Source: Nocardia albiluteola (GTDB taxonomy: Bacteria > Actinomycetota > Actinomycetes > Mycobacteriales > Mycobacteriaceae). Taken from it: a stretch of DNA of 64,000 nucleotides. The notes below the pieces were generated by a model that did no database searches, was not told where the DNA came from, and worked only from the letters and a program-made list of their open reading frames with translations. The position numbers were made by a program, and so were the translations under genes. Shown here in pieces: positions 33,801-45,800 of the stretch (the first letter of the stretch is position 1; each line of letters starts with the position of its first letter). Location: assembly GCF_018860155.1 (NCBI RefSeq), contig NZ_JAHKNI010000006.1, forward strand, positions 372,001-436,000, read 5' to 3'.

Positions 33801-36800
33801 CGATGGCGCGCTGCCGTCGGACAGGGCGACGGCGGTTCCGTCCGGGCGGGTGAGGGTGACGGCGAGAACCGGTGTGCCGCTCCGCGGTTGGATGCTCGGC
33901 AGGGGGAAGTCGGCGCGACCCGCGGGGGCGGTCCGAATCTCGTTCCCGGCGGGCTGGGTCCGTCGTGGCTGTTCCAGGTCGTCGAGCTCCGAATCCGACC
34001 GTGGGCGTTTGCGCGAATCATCTTGGGGCGCCGCGATTTCCGGTGCACTGCCGTCGGCGATCCGGATGGCCATGGCGGTCGTCCGGCCGCGGGCCAGGAG
34101 TCCCTGCGGAACGAACGGGGAACCGGCGGTACCGGATTCGGGTTCGGGGACATCGTCGCCTGCCTCCGAGTCGGGGTGGTCGTCGTCCAGCCAGTCGTTC
34201 CAGTCGTCGTCGCTGTCGTACGGGTCGCGTTCAGCAGAGGCCAGGACGTCGTCGGGGAGTGTCGTATGCGTGGTCGATCTCGAGTCGAGTGTGTCCAGAA
34301 TCGACGGCAGGTTCTGGGCGAAGGCCGAATGCAGTTCGCCATTCGCCGCCATGGCCAGGAGATCCGCGCGGGTCACCCAGCGTGCCTCCTGCGTCTCGTC
34401 CCCGTCCAGGACCGGGTCGAATCGGGCGGGGGCGTCGGCGGTCAGATTGGTGTACCTCCAGCCCCGGGGTCCCTCCACGACGTGAGTGCCGGCCAAGACG
34501 AGACTGCCGAGGTAGTCCTGTGCCGCCCCCAGTTCCTCGATGGTTTCCCGCGCTGCCCCCTGTGCCGGTGTTTCGTTCGAGTGCAGTGCCCCGCCGGGTA
34601 GTTGCCAGTTTCCCTGGGAGTAGCCGGGTGCGGACTTGGCGATCAGGAAATGCTCGTCCCCGTGCTCGTCGATATTTCTGATGAGTACGCCGGCCGCGCC
34701 GTAGCGGCCCCAGAAGCCGCGGGCGAGGAAACCGTCGCCGGACACGCCGGGGTGCTGCGCGAGCGTGAACGGGCGGGAGGCGTCGTCCTGGCCGGAGTCG
34801 GACGCGAGGCGGACGGGCGACGCCGATTCCGTGACAGCGGTGGCGGGAAGCTCCGAGCCGCCGGTCTCGTCGCGGACCGGGTCGGGTGCGGCCGATCTCG
34901 GCCGCGAGCCGCCGCTGGGCGCGTTGCCGGTCGTCGAGGGGGCGGGCGGTTGCGTGCCACGGTGCGCGCCGAGCGTGGGGGTCGCCGCGGTGGCGGTGGG
35001 TTCCGGTCCGAACAGGCCGTGTGCGCCCGGGCCGCTCATCCCGACGGTCGTGAATTTCGACAGGTGGGCGAGGTCGACCGCGACGATGCCGCCGCGCGAC
35101 GGAACGGGGGCCCACAGGTCGAGGGGCTCCGCGAGCCGAGTCGGTTCTCCGCCCGGCCGCTGGCCGTAGGAGACGTAGGAGTCGCCCTCCTTGACCGTCT
35201 TGTACTCGGCACCGTCCGGCGTTATCTGCATCCTGGTGCCGTCCGGGTACGCCCGGTACTCCATGCCCTCCGAGTCCCAGAAGTACCGTATTCCCTTGGG
35301 GGACAGGCCATACACGGGGCGGCGGCCCCGCGTGCCGGGCGGCTTCGGATCTCTGCGGTACTGCGTGCCGTGCTCGTCGGTGTGGTACGTGGCGCCGTCC
35401 TCGGCCACGAGATATTTGCCCGTCCGGTCGGGGACGAGCCTGCCCGCGGGCGGCATCAGCCGGTATTCGATGCCGTCGCCCGGTTCGGGGTATTCCTCGT
35501 GGGTGTCCCACGGGTTTTCCAGCAGCAGCCGCTCCGGCGCGCCCGTCTCGGCGTTGTACTCGACCCCGAGGACGGCATAGGAGTGGTTGTCGATCAACCC
35601 CGGCACGCTGTTCACGTCCGGGAGGCGGGCGCTCACGAGCAGTACGGTGGTGTCCCGTCGCAGGGCGTAGTCGATCTGCTTCGCGAACGTCCGGGCCGCG
35701 ATCCGATACCGATCGGGCAGCAGGCGATCCTCGGCGGGCCCGCGGTGTACTTCGTCGTAATAGTCTGCGAGAGCCTTCTTCTCGTCCGGCCATTCCCCCG
35801 GATACCGGTCGTTCAGGTAGTCGCGGAAAGCCCGGGGCAGGTTCTGCTGCTCGTCGGCGAGGAACGTGCGCCACTCGGCGTCCCTGGTGGCCGTGTCGTT
35901 CCCGTGGAGGGTGATGAGTCGCTGCCACGTCGGTGTGTACCGCTGCCTGAGCGTGTCCTCCCAGTGGGTCAGTGTGTCGGCGAAGCGATGCGAGAACGCG
36001 ATATCGGCCCGCCGGCCGTCGGGCAGCGCGGTGCTCACCAGGCCGTGCAGGGTGTCCGCGTCGAACCGGAGCGGGTTCAGCGGATCCGCGGAGTCGACAC
36101 TGCGGACGGGTTGTTGTATCGAACCCGGGGCGGCCTGGTGGAAGCCCTTGCCGAGGAGCCCGGCCGTCTTGCCGGCGTCGTCTCCGCCGGTGATGCCGCG
36201 GTAGCCGTTCGCCCCGCCGAACCGGACGGTGTATGCCTTGTCCAGCATGGCGGCCCAGAGAGGCTCTCCGGGGGAGTGGCCGATGAAATAGCCCTGCTCG
36301 GTGCCCGGTGCGACGTGGATGCTCTTCTCGACGCGGGTCCATTCGGGCACGCCGGCGACGGTGAAGCGGACACTGACGGTGCCGTCGCCGTGATCATGCA
36401 TCGCCTCGACGATCGAGTTCGGATCGTTCTCGGCGCGATGCTTCATCGCGGAGACCAGGGCGCAGCTGTCCGATGCGCCCTGACGAGCCTCCTGCGGTCT
36501 GGGCCGCGGCCTGCCCTGTTTGTCCAGCCCGAACAGCGGCGTGTCATGCAGGGTGACGAGCGGCGGCAGCTCCGGCACGATGTCATGAGGGGCGTTGACC
36601 TCGAGCCATTCCGGCCTGTTGGTGAGTTTGATCCACCGCCGCGGCGAGTCACCCTCGCGCATGACGAACTCGGTTCCGTGCGGTACCTGGAACAGGCCCT
36701 CCTGGCCCGCGTCGTCGCGGGCGGCGAATCGGACCGCGCCGCCCCGGACGTTCCAGCGCAGCGTGCCGGGGCCGCCGTCGGCGCCCGGCCGGTACTTGAA

Positions 36801-39800
36801 GCCTCTCGTCAGCGCGACGGGGAGCGTGGCGGTGGTGCCGTCCGGATGCTCGATCACGTAGTGCCGCGGGGTGGTGGTCCCCGCGTCCGACGCGTCGACG
36901 CGTGTCGCCGTTACGCTCCCCGAGGCGGGCAGGCGGTGCACCGTGCCCGAGCCGTCGACCATGATCAGGCCGTCGCCGCCGGTCATCGTGATCGGGACGC
37001 CCGGCGTCGGCAGCAGCCTCTTCTTGTCCTCGGGGCTGAGGTTCTCCAGCCGCTCCTGGTCGGACAGGACCGGGCGCGCGAGGTCTGGGTGGTCGTAGCG
37101 GGTCCGGGTGAGATCCGGGTGGCCGGGGTCGCTGGGGAGTTCCCACTCCAGTTTTCGCAGGAGATCGGCGCCGAAGTAAGAGTCGCCGTCGACGGGTTCG
37201 TGCGCCGAGGTACCGCCGGTATCGGCCTGCGTGGAGTGGGTGGCGGGCGGTTCGGCCTGGATGAATTGCCGGGCCTGCGATTCCGCGGGGTCCGGATCGC
37301 CGAGGGCGAAGCGCACACCGGTGCCACGAATATTGATCGAGCTGAACTTGTTCAGATGCTCGATATCGACATCCAGTTCGGCGCCGTCGCCATAGGTGAT
37401 GCCGTCGATCGGGTCCAGCACTCTCGAGTTTTCCCGATACGTGTTTTCGAGTTGCAGCATGATGCTGCCGTTGGGCTCGGATCGTACGCCGCGCACCGAA
37501 TATCCGTGGCCCCCCACGATTCCCGGGTATTTGGTCTGATTGTCCCAGGAGTTCCCGGAATCGGGTGTGCTCAGGGTGATCGTGTCACCGCGTCCGAGGG
37601 TGAACCGGAGGAAGTCGGCGATATGGCGAACGGTGACGTCGCTCGTCAGCGGTTCCTCGGTGTCGTAGACTTCGTACAGGTGGTTGCGCAGGGCGGCGAT
37701 TTCGTCCGACCAGTGGTTCAGCTCCGCATCGTCCAGGTGGTACTCCAGGAATTCCTGAAAGCTGTCGGAGTGGAGTTCCGTATCTCCGTAGTGCCATTCA
37801 TCGTGCCATTCGTCCTGCAGTCCGGCGAGCCGTTTCGCGAATGTGAACGTGTCCGGCGTCGTATTCTCGTCCAGTTGCTCGGAGATCAGCTCGTGCAGCG
37901 TATCGATATCGAACCGCATCGGATGCAGGAATGTCATGATTTCAACGCTGCGCGTGGGCTGGTGTATCGAGTCGAAGCTTCCCGCCTCGTACGGCGGCAA
38001 CAGTTCCGTCATGATGATCGACGGGTTACCGCCCACGATATTCTGGAAGTCACCGCCCTTCCACGACGCATACGCCTTCTCGATGAGCGCCGGCCACAGC
38101 GCATGCTGATCGTCGTGTACCGCATAGATCATCGCGCCGTTGTCGTCGGCATGGAATTCCGGGGTGACTCGCACCCATGTCGGAATGCCGCCCGGTGCGA
38201 AGAATCGCACGGCGAAAGTTCCGTCCGGATATTCCTTGATCATGCTCCGGATGGCCTCGGGATTCCGGCTCGCGATATTCTTCAGCGGCGCTACCAGGTA
38301 GCAGTCTCCGATGCTGCCCTGCGCCGCATCCCGCGCCACCGGCCCGCCGTCGCGGTACAGGGCGCCGGTCGAGGTCTGTATCGTCCGCCCCGGTTCTCGC
38401 AGCGGTCGCGGCATGGGGCGTACCGGTACGGAATCGGGATCGATGGGCGCGTCGAACGGCCGGGCCGAAATCGTTGCTGCTGGACCGGTCTCGAATCGCA
38501 CAATCGAATAGGCCTTGTGCAGCAGTGCGGGCCACAGCGGCTTGCCGTTCGAGGGGAAGTGCAGCGGGCTGCGGTCGGTCCGTACCCAGCGCGGCATGCC
38601 GTCGACGAAGAATCGGATCCCGACGGTGCCGTCGGGGTAGGCGTGGAACATGTCCGCCAGCGCCTGCGGGTCCTGCTCGGCGATGTCACCGAGATTGCGC
38701 AGCAGCCCGGGGCGATCCGGCCAGATATCGCCGTGCACATCGGCCCGGCGTGGGGTCGGCCGCGAGTCCGTCTCTGTGAACAGCGGATCCGCGGATATCG
38801 GCACTGCCGATTCCGAGGGGCCGTCCATGCCCAGCGCGTGCACGGCGTCCGGTGGAAGCACGACGAGTGAGCCCTGATGCTCGACCTTCAGCCCGCCCGC
38901 GGTCGGCCTGCTCGGTACGAGGGTGCCGGGTCCCCACCCCACGACCGATCCCTGGCCGGTCGTGAACAGCAGCCGCCCGGTTCCCCCGTGCTGCGGGCTC
39001 TGTTTCGGCGTGCCCGCCCATCCGCCGTCGGGATGCGCGGACCAATCGAACATCTCGCGCAGCCCGGCGGCCATCGTAAATACCTCGGCGGGGTTCGAAT
39101 CCAGCCAGATCGGAATGTCAGAATCGCCGGACAGGGGCGATCCACCCGTTCGCACCCTCGCCGTGGGCCCGATCACCACTGCCCGGCCATCCGCGGCGAT
39201 CACCACGGTGTGCTGTGCCGTCCCGATCGTGCTGAGCCCATGGACCGCCGGGTTGTCCGGGACCGCCGAGGAGAACCACCTGCGCCCGCTGTACGGATCC
39301 TGCTGCGCATCCCGGGGCCCGGGCTCGTCCTGGAACAGCCAGTGCAACTCGTTGTCGGTGTACTCGGAGCCGGTGAAGTATCCGGGACCTGGGCCGTGGT
39401 CTTCGGTGGGGCCGAAGTCGGAGTCGACGTCCATGGGCTCGAATGCCGGTACTGTGCGAGGGGATTCCTCGTCGCTCTCGGAGACGGTGTCGTCCTCGAG
39501 CGGCAGGTTCAGGTGCACCTCATCGGGATCAATATCTCTGAGGATGAACTGGTTCTGCACCTCGTTATAGAAGTCGTCGAATGTGCCGTGACGGTGCATG
39601 CTGAGCGCCGTGGCGATCGCGGAGGCCCGAGAGGTGCCGAAGCTACCTTCCAGTGCTTCGGCGGCGAAGCCGACACCGGCCAGCTCCTGTTCGGACCCCG
39701 TCGGCGCGTCCCACAGGAACATATCGAGGTGACCGGCCTGGAATTCCCGCAACCAGGCGAGCACCCGATACACCGCGTCCATATCGCTGACGTAGGCCAC

Positions 39801-42800
39801 GACGTTGTCCACCCGCCGCTCCCCCGGGCCGAACGCCTTCACCTCGCCGACCCCCGGGAACCGGTCGGGGTCGTCGAGAACCTCGCGCACGAGGTGGGCG
39901 AGCACCCGAGACCGCGCGTTGCCGGCCGCATTCACGTAAATCTTGAATCCGCCGTCCTCGGGGCGGGCATTCTCCCGAGCGAAATGTACGACCGGGATGT
40001 CTTCGGGCGCCCAGTTGCCGGCGTTGTCCGGCGTGAGAACCCCGACCTCCTCCATGTCGGCCTGCCGCGCGGAGCCGGGCGCGCGGTGCGCGAGGATCTG
40101 CACCACCTCATCCCTGAAGGTGCGAGCGTCGGGCCGCTCACCCGCTCCCCGGTCCAGGTATGCGTTGTAGATGTGATTCACGTTCGGGAACGACTCGCGG
40201 CGGTCCCAGATGCCGTGCACGAAGGCATCCATGTTCTCCCGCGCCACCGTCGGGGGCGACATCCCGTTCTCCAGATAGGAGTGTGTCCGCAACGTCTGCA
40301 GGTCATCGAACGACAGGTCCGGCCACTCCGGCTGTAGCGCGTGATACAGCTGTTCCAGTCTGAGCGGCTGGTCGAAAATGTCCTCGAATTCCTCGGCAGC
40401 GCGCGACACCACCGAATCCGTTCGGTCCGTCGCGGGCGGTGCGGGCGGCCGCGCGGGCGCAAACACCGCGCGGTCATATTCCTCCAGTGGCTCGTGCGAT
40501 GTTGCCGGATTCGTCTCGGTGTTCGTCGGGTGCCCGAGGGGGGACTGTTCCGGGTGGTGGCCGTCGGCGTCGTGTGGTTGCGGCGCCCCGGATGGATCCG
40601 TGATGACGAAGGTGGGGATGTCCGGCTCTGCGTTCCTTGTAGGGGTCGAGCCGATGCGTGCGGTGCCGATGAGCTGGGTGCCGACGGTGTCGTAGCCGGG
40701 GACGATTTCGGCCTGGCCTTGTGGGTTGTACATGGCGGCGGTGATGCCGGCGAGGTTATGGGGGGTGTGGGATTCGAGGGGGTATTCCCGGTCGCTCGAG
40801 GGATCCCAGACCGAAATGTCTTCGCCGTTGGTATTTTTCAGATAGAGGGCGTGTGCGCCGATACCGTGCCGGTTGGTCGCGCCCGTGTACTTCTCGACGA
40901 CCACGGCCTTCGCTCCGGCGCCGAGCCGACGGAGTTGCTGGGCGATGGCTGCGTGGTCGGGGAAGGTCTGCAGCGTTCCCGCCGAGCGCGTCTGGAAGTC
41001 CACGGCGTCCATGCCGTGCAGGCCGACCGGCTCCGTGGGCGGGGCGATGTCGTGGTTGTCGGGGGACTCGTCGGCGAGGCGTTGCAGGACCTGCTGGGCG
41101 CAGTCGTTGCGGGCCTGCTCGACGGTGACGGGGTGGGTGTTGCCGATTGCAGCGCCGAAGAGCGTGTCCAGGTCCACGGGTGTGTGGCCGGTATGCGGCG
41201 GGGTGGCCTCGGATGTCTGGCTGCCGTCGGTTCTGGGAGGAGGCGTGGCGGGCTGGTGGGCGGCGGACTCGTGCGCCGGTGGGGCGTTGGCGGCGTAGTC
41301 GTGTGCCCGGCGGGAGTTGACGAGTTGCTGTTCGACGGCGGCCTTCTGCCAAGGGGTGGCGTACTTGCGGAGGTCGCCCACGGCGTGGTCGAGGTCGTTC
41401 CGAGTGTGTTCGAGGGTGGCCTCGCTGTCCGCGGTCGGTTCGGTCTCGTGCGCCTCGGTGGCCCGCGTGTGGGCGGTCGCGGCGTCTTGGTAGCGGGTGA
41501 CCAGGACCTTGACGCGGGGAGTCGGGGCGCTCGATCGGTAGTCCTCGGGGGAGATGTAGTGCACGGCCTCGCCGGGGGTGCCGCCGTTTTCCCGGCCGCG
41601 CGCGAGGTCGCCGCTGCGGGCGGCGCGGGTCTCGACCTGATGGTTCACGCGGGCCGAATAGGCCGGGCCGCCACTGATTTTCACCTTCAGGCCGCCCGTG
41701 ACCTTCACGTTGCCGTCCTCGTCGACGACTTCCTTGAAGGCCTCCTTGACCGGGGTGATGTCCACGCCGCGGCTCATCACCTTGTTCCCGAGGGTGATCT
41801 TCCCCAGCTGGCCGCCCGCGGCGATGATCTCCTGGAGCCGGTCGTAGGCGGCGCGTTTGCTGCCGAACGAGTCCATCCACGCGGCGTCGATCGCCTCGAA
41901 GTGGACATCGACCCTGCGGGCGGCGGCCTCGTCCTTCAACGCGGACGCGAGGCGGGCGACATCGGCGTTATCCATGGCCACCCCCAGCTGTGGCAGACCC
42001 TTCTGCTCGAGTTCGCCGGTGTCCTCGTTCCTCACGAACGCGGTATCCAGGATGTCCCTGGCCATCTGGGTGAATTTGCTGGATTTATCGGCGAAGTGCT
42101 GGTCCGGGCGCCGATCCAGTTGTGAGGTGAAGAACCGCTCCACCCGAGCGATGGGGCCGGTGCCGTATTCGTCGTGCATGACGTCCTCGACGCCGCGCGG
42201 AGTCTCCTCGGTGGGAGTGAGCAGGGTGCCCGAGGTGCCGCGGATCTCGAAGTGCCCGCCGGAGAACAACTGTTTACCGGTGATGCTGATCGAGTATTCC
42301 GGGTCGGCGGTGATGTTGCTGCCGTCGCCGGAGCCGTGTTTGACCTCCAGGTATTTGGCGAACCCGTTCCAGCGGCTGGAGGATTGTTTCTCCGGGTCGT
42401 CCATGAGCTGGTCGTTGGTGGCCGAGGAGATGATTTTGATTTTCCCCTCGTCATTGACGTGATAGTCGGTGTCCTGGCTGGGTCCCCACTCGGCCTGGGC
42501 GGCGTGCGCGTATTCCTCGACCTCGTGGTCGGTGAGCGGGCGCCCGAGCAGGGTTTCGAGTTTGCCGCGCCCGGCATCGGTCAGGCGGGAGTTGAACATT
42601 CCGGGGATATCGGGGTTCTTCCCGAAATCGGCCGCCTCCAGCGCCCCTTCGTCCTTGGCGCGCTGGAAGTTTCCCCAGAGGTCCTTGGTGTTCGCCACGA
42701 ATTCCGGGCTCGCGGCGTCGGCCTTGCCGGGGGAGAGCACGTAGTGGGTCTGCTCGTCGATCAGCTGGGCGTCGATCTCGTCGACGGTCAGTTTCCCGCC

Positions 42801-45800
42801 CGGGAACGGTTCGTAGCGGTCCTTCAGGCCGCGGGCCTGCGCGGCGTCGTCGAGAAGGGTCTTGTAGGCGGGGAAGTCCGGGGCGGACTCGAGGCTCGTC
42901 TGCAGGGACTTCAGGTCGTCGCCGGCCAGCCCGGCGTCCTTCAGCTTGTCGATCATGGCCTGGGCTTCCTTGACCGCGCGGAATCCGTAGTCCTGGGCGG
43001 TGCCCACCACGATCAGGGATTCGCCGTCGGTGCGGTGCGGGAACGGCTCATCCGAATCCAGGTGGTAGACCTTCAGATTCAGGGTGCGCTCGCCGACCAG
43101 CTTCAGGAACTCGTGCTGCATGTGATCCACCAGGGGATCACTGGAGGTCATCACGTGCGCCAGGCCGTCGTCCAGGGCGATACGCACCGAGCGCAGGATG
43201 ACCAGCATCTCCTTGCCCTCGCCGGTATCGACCTCGACCGGGGCGTGCTCCATCAACAGGTCCGCCATGTCCTGGGTGAACCGCTTCACCTTCCCGGACA
43301 CTCGGCGTGACAGCTCGTTGAGCGCGGCGTTCTTCTCGTTGTCCGTCCCGTGCTTGATCGTGTGTTCCAGCTCGGTGTCGGTGAGCTTGGTCAACGGCCC
43401 CGACTTGTCCGACGGCTTACCCGATCCGGCCCGCAGCTCGTAATACTCCTGCCGCGCATCCGCCGCCGCGCGGGCGGCCTGGACCCGCTCCTGCGCGACC
43501 GCCTTGAAGGTCTCCGCCCGGTCCAGCTCCCCGCGCTGGTACGCCTCCCACCGCTCGCCGCCCGCCGAGCGCGACGCGGTCAGCAGCTTGGTCAGGGCGT
43601 CGTCGACGGTCTTCGTATGCTCGGCGACCGCCTGATCGTGTGCGGCCTGCGCGGCGGGCACGTCGTGGTCGCGGGCCTCGTGCAACGCCCGCTCGGCGGA
43701 CTCGACGCGTTGCCGGGAGGAGGTGATCCGGTCGGTCTGTGCCTGACGCTCTTGCGCGGCACGGGTTTCCGCCTCCACGACCCGCCTGCGCGTCCGTTTG
43801 AGCCCTTCCTCACGAGCCTGCGCGACCTCGTGCTCATGCGCGGCCGCCGCCGGGACGTCGCGTGGCGCGGTGACATCGTGTTTGCCGGATTCGGGCCGGG
43901 TGGTGCGGGATTCGATACCCGCCTGCGGCTTGTCCGAGGCCGATGCCCGCGCCGCCGGAGTATCGGCCGGTTCGCGGTCGCCGGGTGCGCGCCGGTCCGC
44001 GGTGATCCGGGATGCTGGATCACCGGATTTGCCTGTGCCCGTGTCGATTCGGGCGTCACCGCGACGCACCTCGCCGGTCGGCTTTCCGTCGGCGCCCAGC
44101 GGTGTGGAGGGCTCGTAAATTTGATCGCTTCCGGTGCGGCGCAACGGATTACTGCCCTCGATGCCGAGCGGGCGGGGACCGGGAGCGTCCACGGAATCGG
44201 GGTCGCGGCCCATCGGGGTCGTCTTGCTCTCGGGGGTAGCCGAGAGGGACGGGTCGCGCCCCTGGATATTTTCGGTCTCGGCGACCGGGCGCAACGGGCT
44301 GCCTCCGGCGGTATCGGTCCCGGAGGTGCCCAGGTCCTTATCGCCGTACTCGCTGCCGGTGTCGCTGTATTCGGTATCGGTATCGCTGTACTGGCTGCGG
44401 GCGTCGTCGTTGTCCCAGATGCTGTGGGTGTCCGAGATGCTGTCGCTGTCACTGTCGCTGCGGTAGTCGCCGACCGGGGAGTCCGGGCGGGACGGGATGT
44501 CGCGGGTCGTCGTGGGAAGCGGGCTACTGCCGGTGGCGGGGGCGGTGTGATCGGTGTCGGTGCGCAGCGGGTCGAGGTGGCCGGTGGATCCGTCCGCGAC
44601 GGTCGAGGTCGCCGAGTAGCGGCGCGGTGGCTGGACCGGCCTGGTCGTCGCGGGTTCGGCGTGGGACGACAGTGTTTGCGCGGCTGCGGGTTTCGAGGAT
44701 TCACGGGCCGTGCCGGAGGTGCGCTCGGGCGCGGTCCGGCCGGTGTGCTGCGCGACCGGATTGCGTTCGAGGGAGGTCCGGCCGTCCCCGCCCGCCGAGG
44801 CGGACCGTGCGGCCCTGTTCCCGTTCGTGGCGGTGCGCTGCTCACTCGGCGTGGGCTTCGGCCGCGCGGTCGAGGACCCGGTGCTCGTGCGGGGTGTGCC
44901 GTTGCCGGTCGAGGGGGCGTTGCGGGTGCTGCCGTTGCGGGAGCCGGAGGAGCCCGCGGCCACGTAGCGGGTGGACCCGATGTTCCCGACGGGTGTCGGG
45001 GTGGTTCGCCGGGCTCCAGGATTCGATCCCGCGCCCGTATCGCCCCGCGAGGTTGCCGTGGTCGAGGCGCCGATGACCGGCTCGTTGCCGCCGGCCGATT
45101 CGTCGGGGCGGGCGTTCGTGACCTCGAGGGGCTCGCCCGCGAAGCGTTCGGCTCGCACGTTCGCGTTCGTGGCGCTCGGCGTGTCCGGGGTGTAGCGGGA
45201 GCCGGGGTCGGTCTTACCCGTCTTGTCCGTGGAACCGTCGCCGTAGGCGGGTGGGCGTTCGTCGGTGTAGGCGGGGAGTTGTTCGCCGTGTTCGTCCAGT
45301 CCGTGCAGGCCGAAGTTGCCCTGGACATGACCCAGCACCCCGTGCACGCCACCGACTAGACCACCACCGACCCCACCCAGCAGCGAGACCGGATCGAATT
45401 CCCACTGCCCGGTCAGGATCCCGTTGGTCAGGCTCCCGGCCCCCGCACCCACCATCCCGGCCGGGATACCCGAACCGACCGCGACGAGACCCGCCTTCCA
45501 CCAGGTCATGCCCTTATCGCCCGCGACCAGCTTGCCCAGATACTGCCCGCCCAAATGCCCGACCGGGGTCGCGACCCCCGCCGACACCGCGCCGACCGCG
45601 CCGGAGACCAGCATCTGCTTGAGGTTGAACGAATGCTCGTGCCCCTGCGCCAGTTCGATGCCCTGGGCCAGCGCATCTGAGGCCATCCCGATGCCGCCCT
45701 GCTTGAGCGCCTCGATCGCGGCCAGCTTCCACAACGGCTTCTCGGCCACCTTCGCCGCTTGCGCGGCCAGCTTCTCGGCCAGCGTGCGCGCGATGATCCG

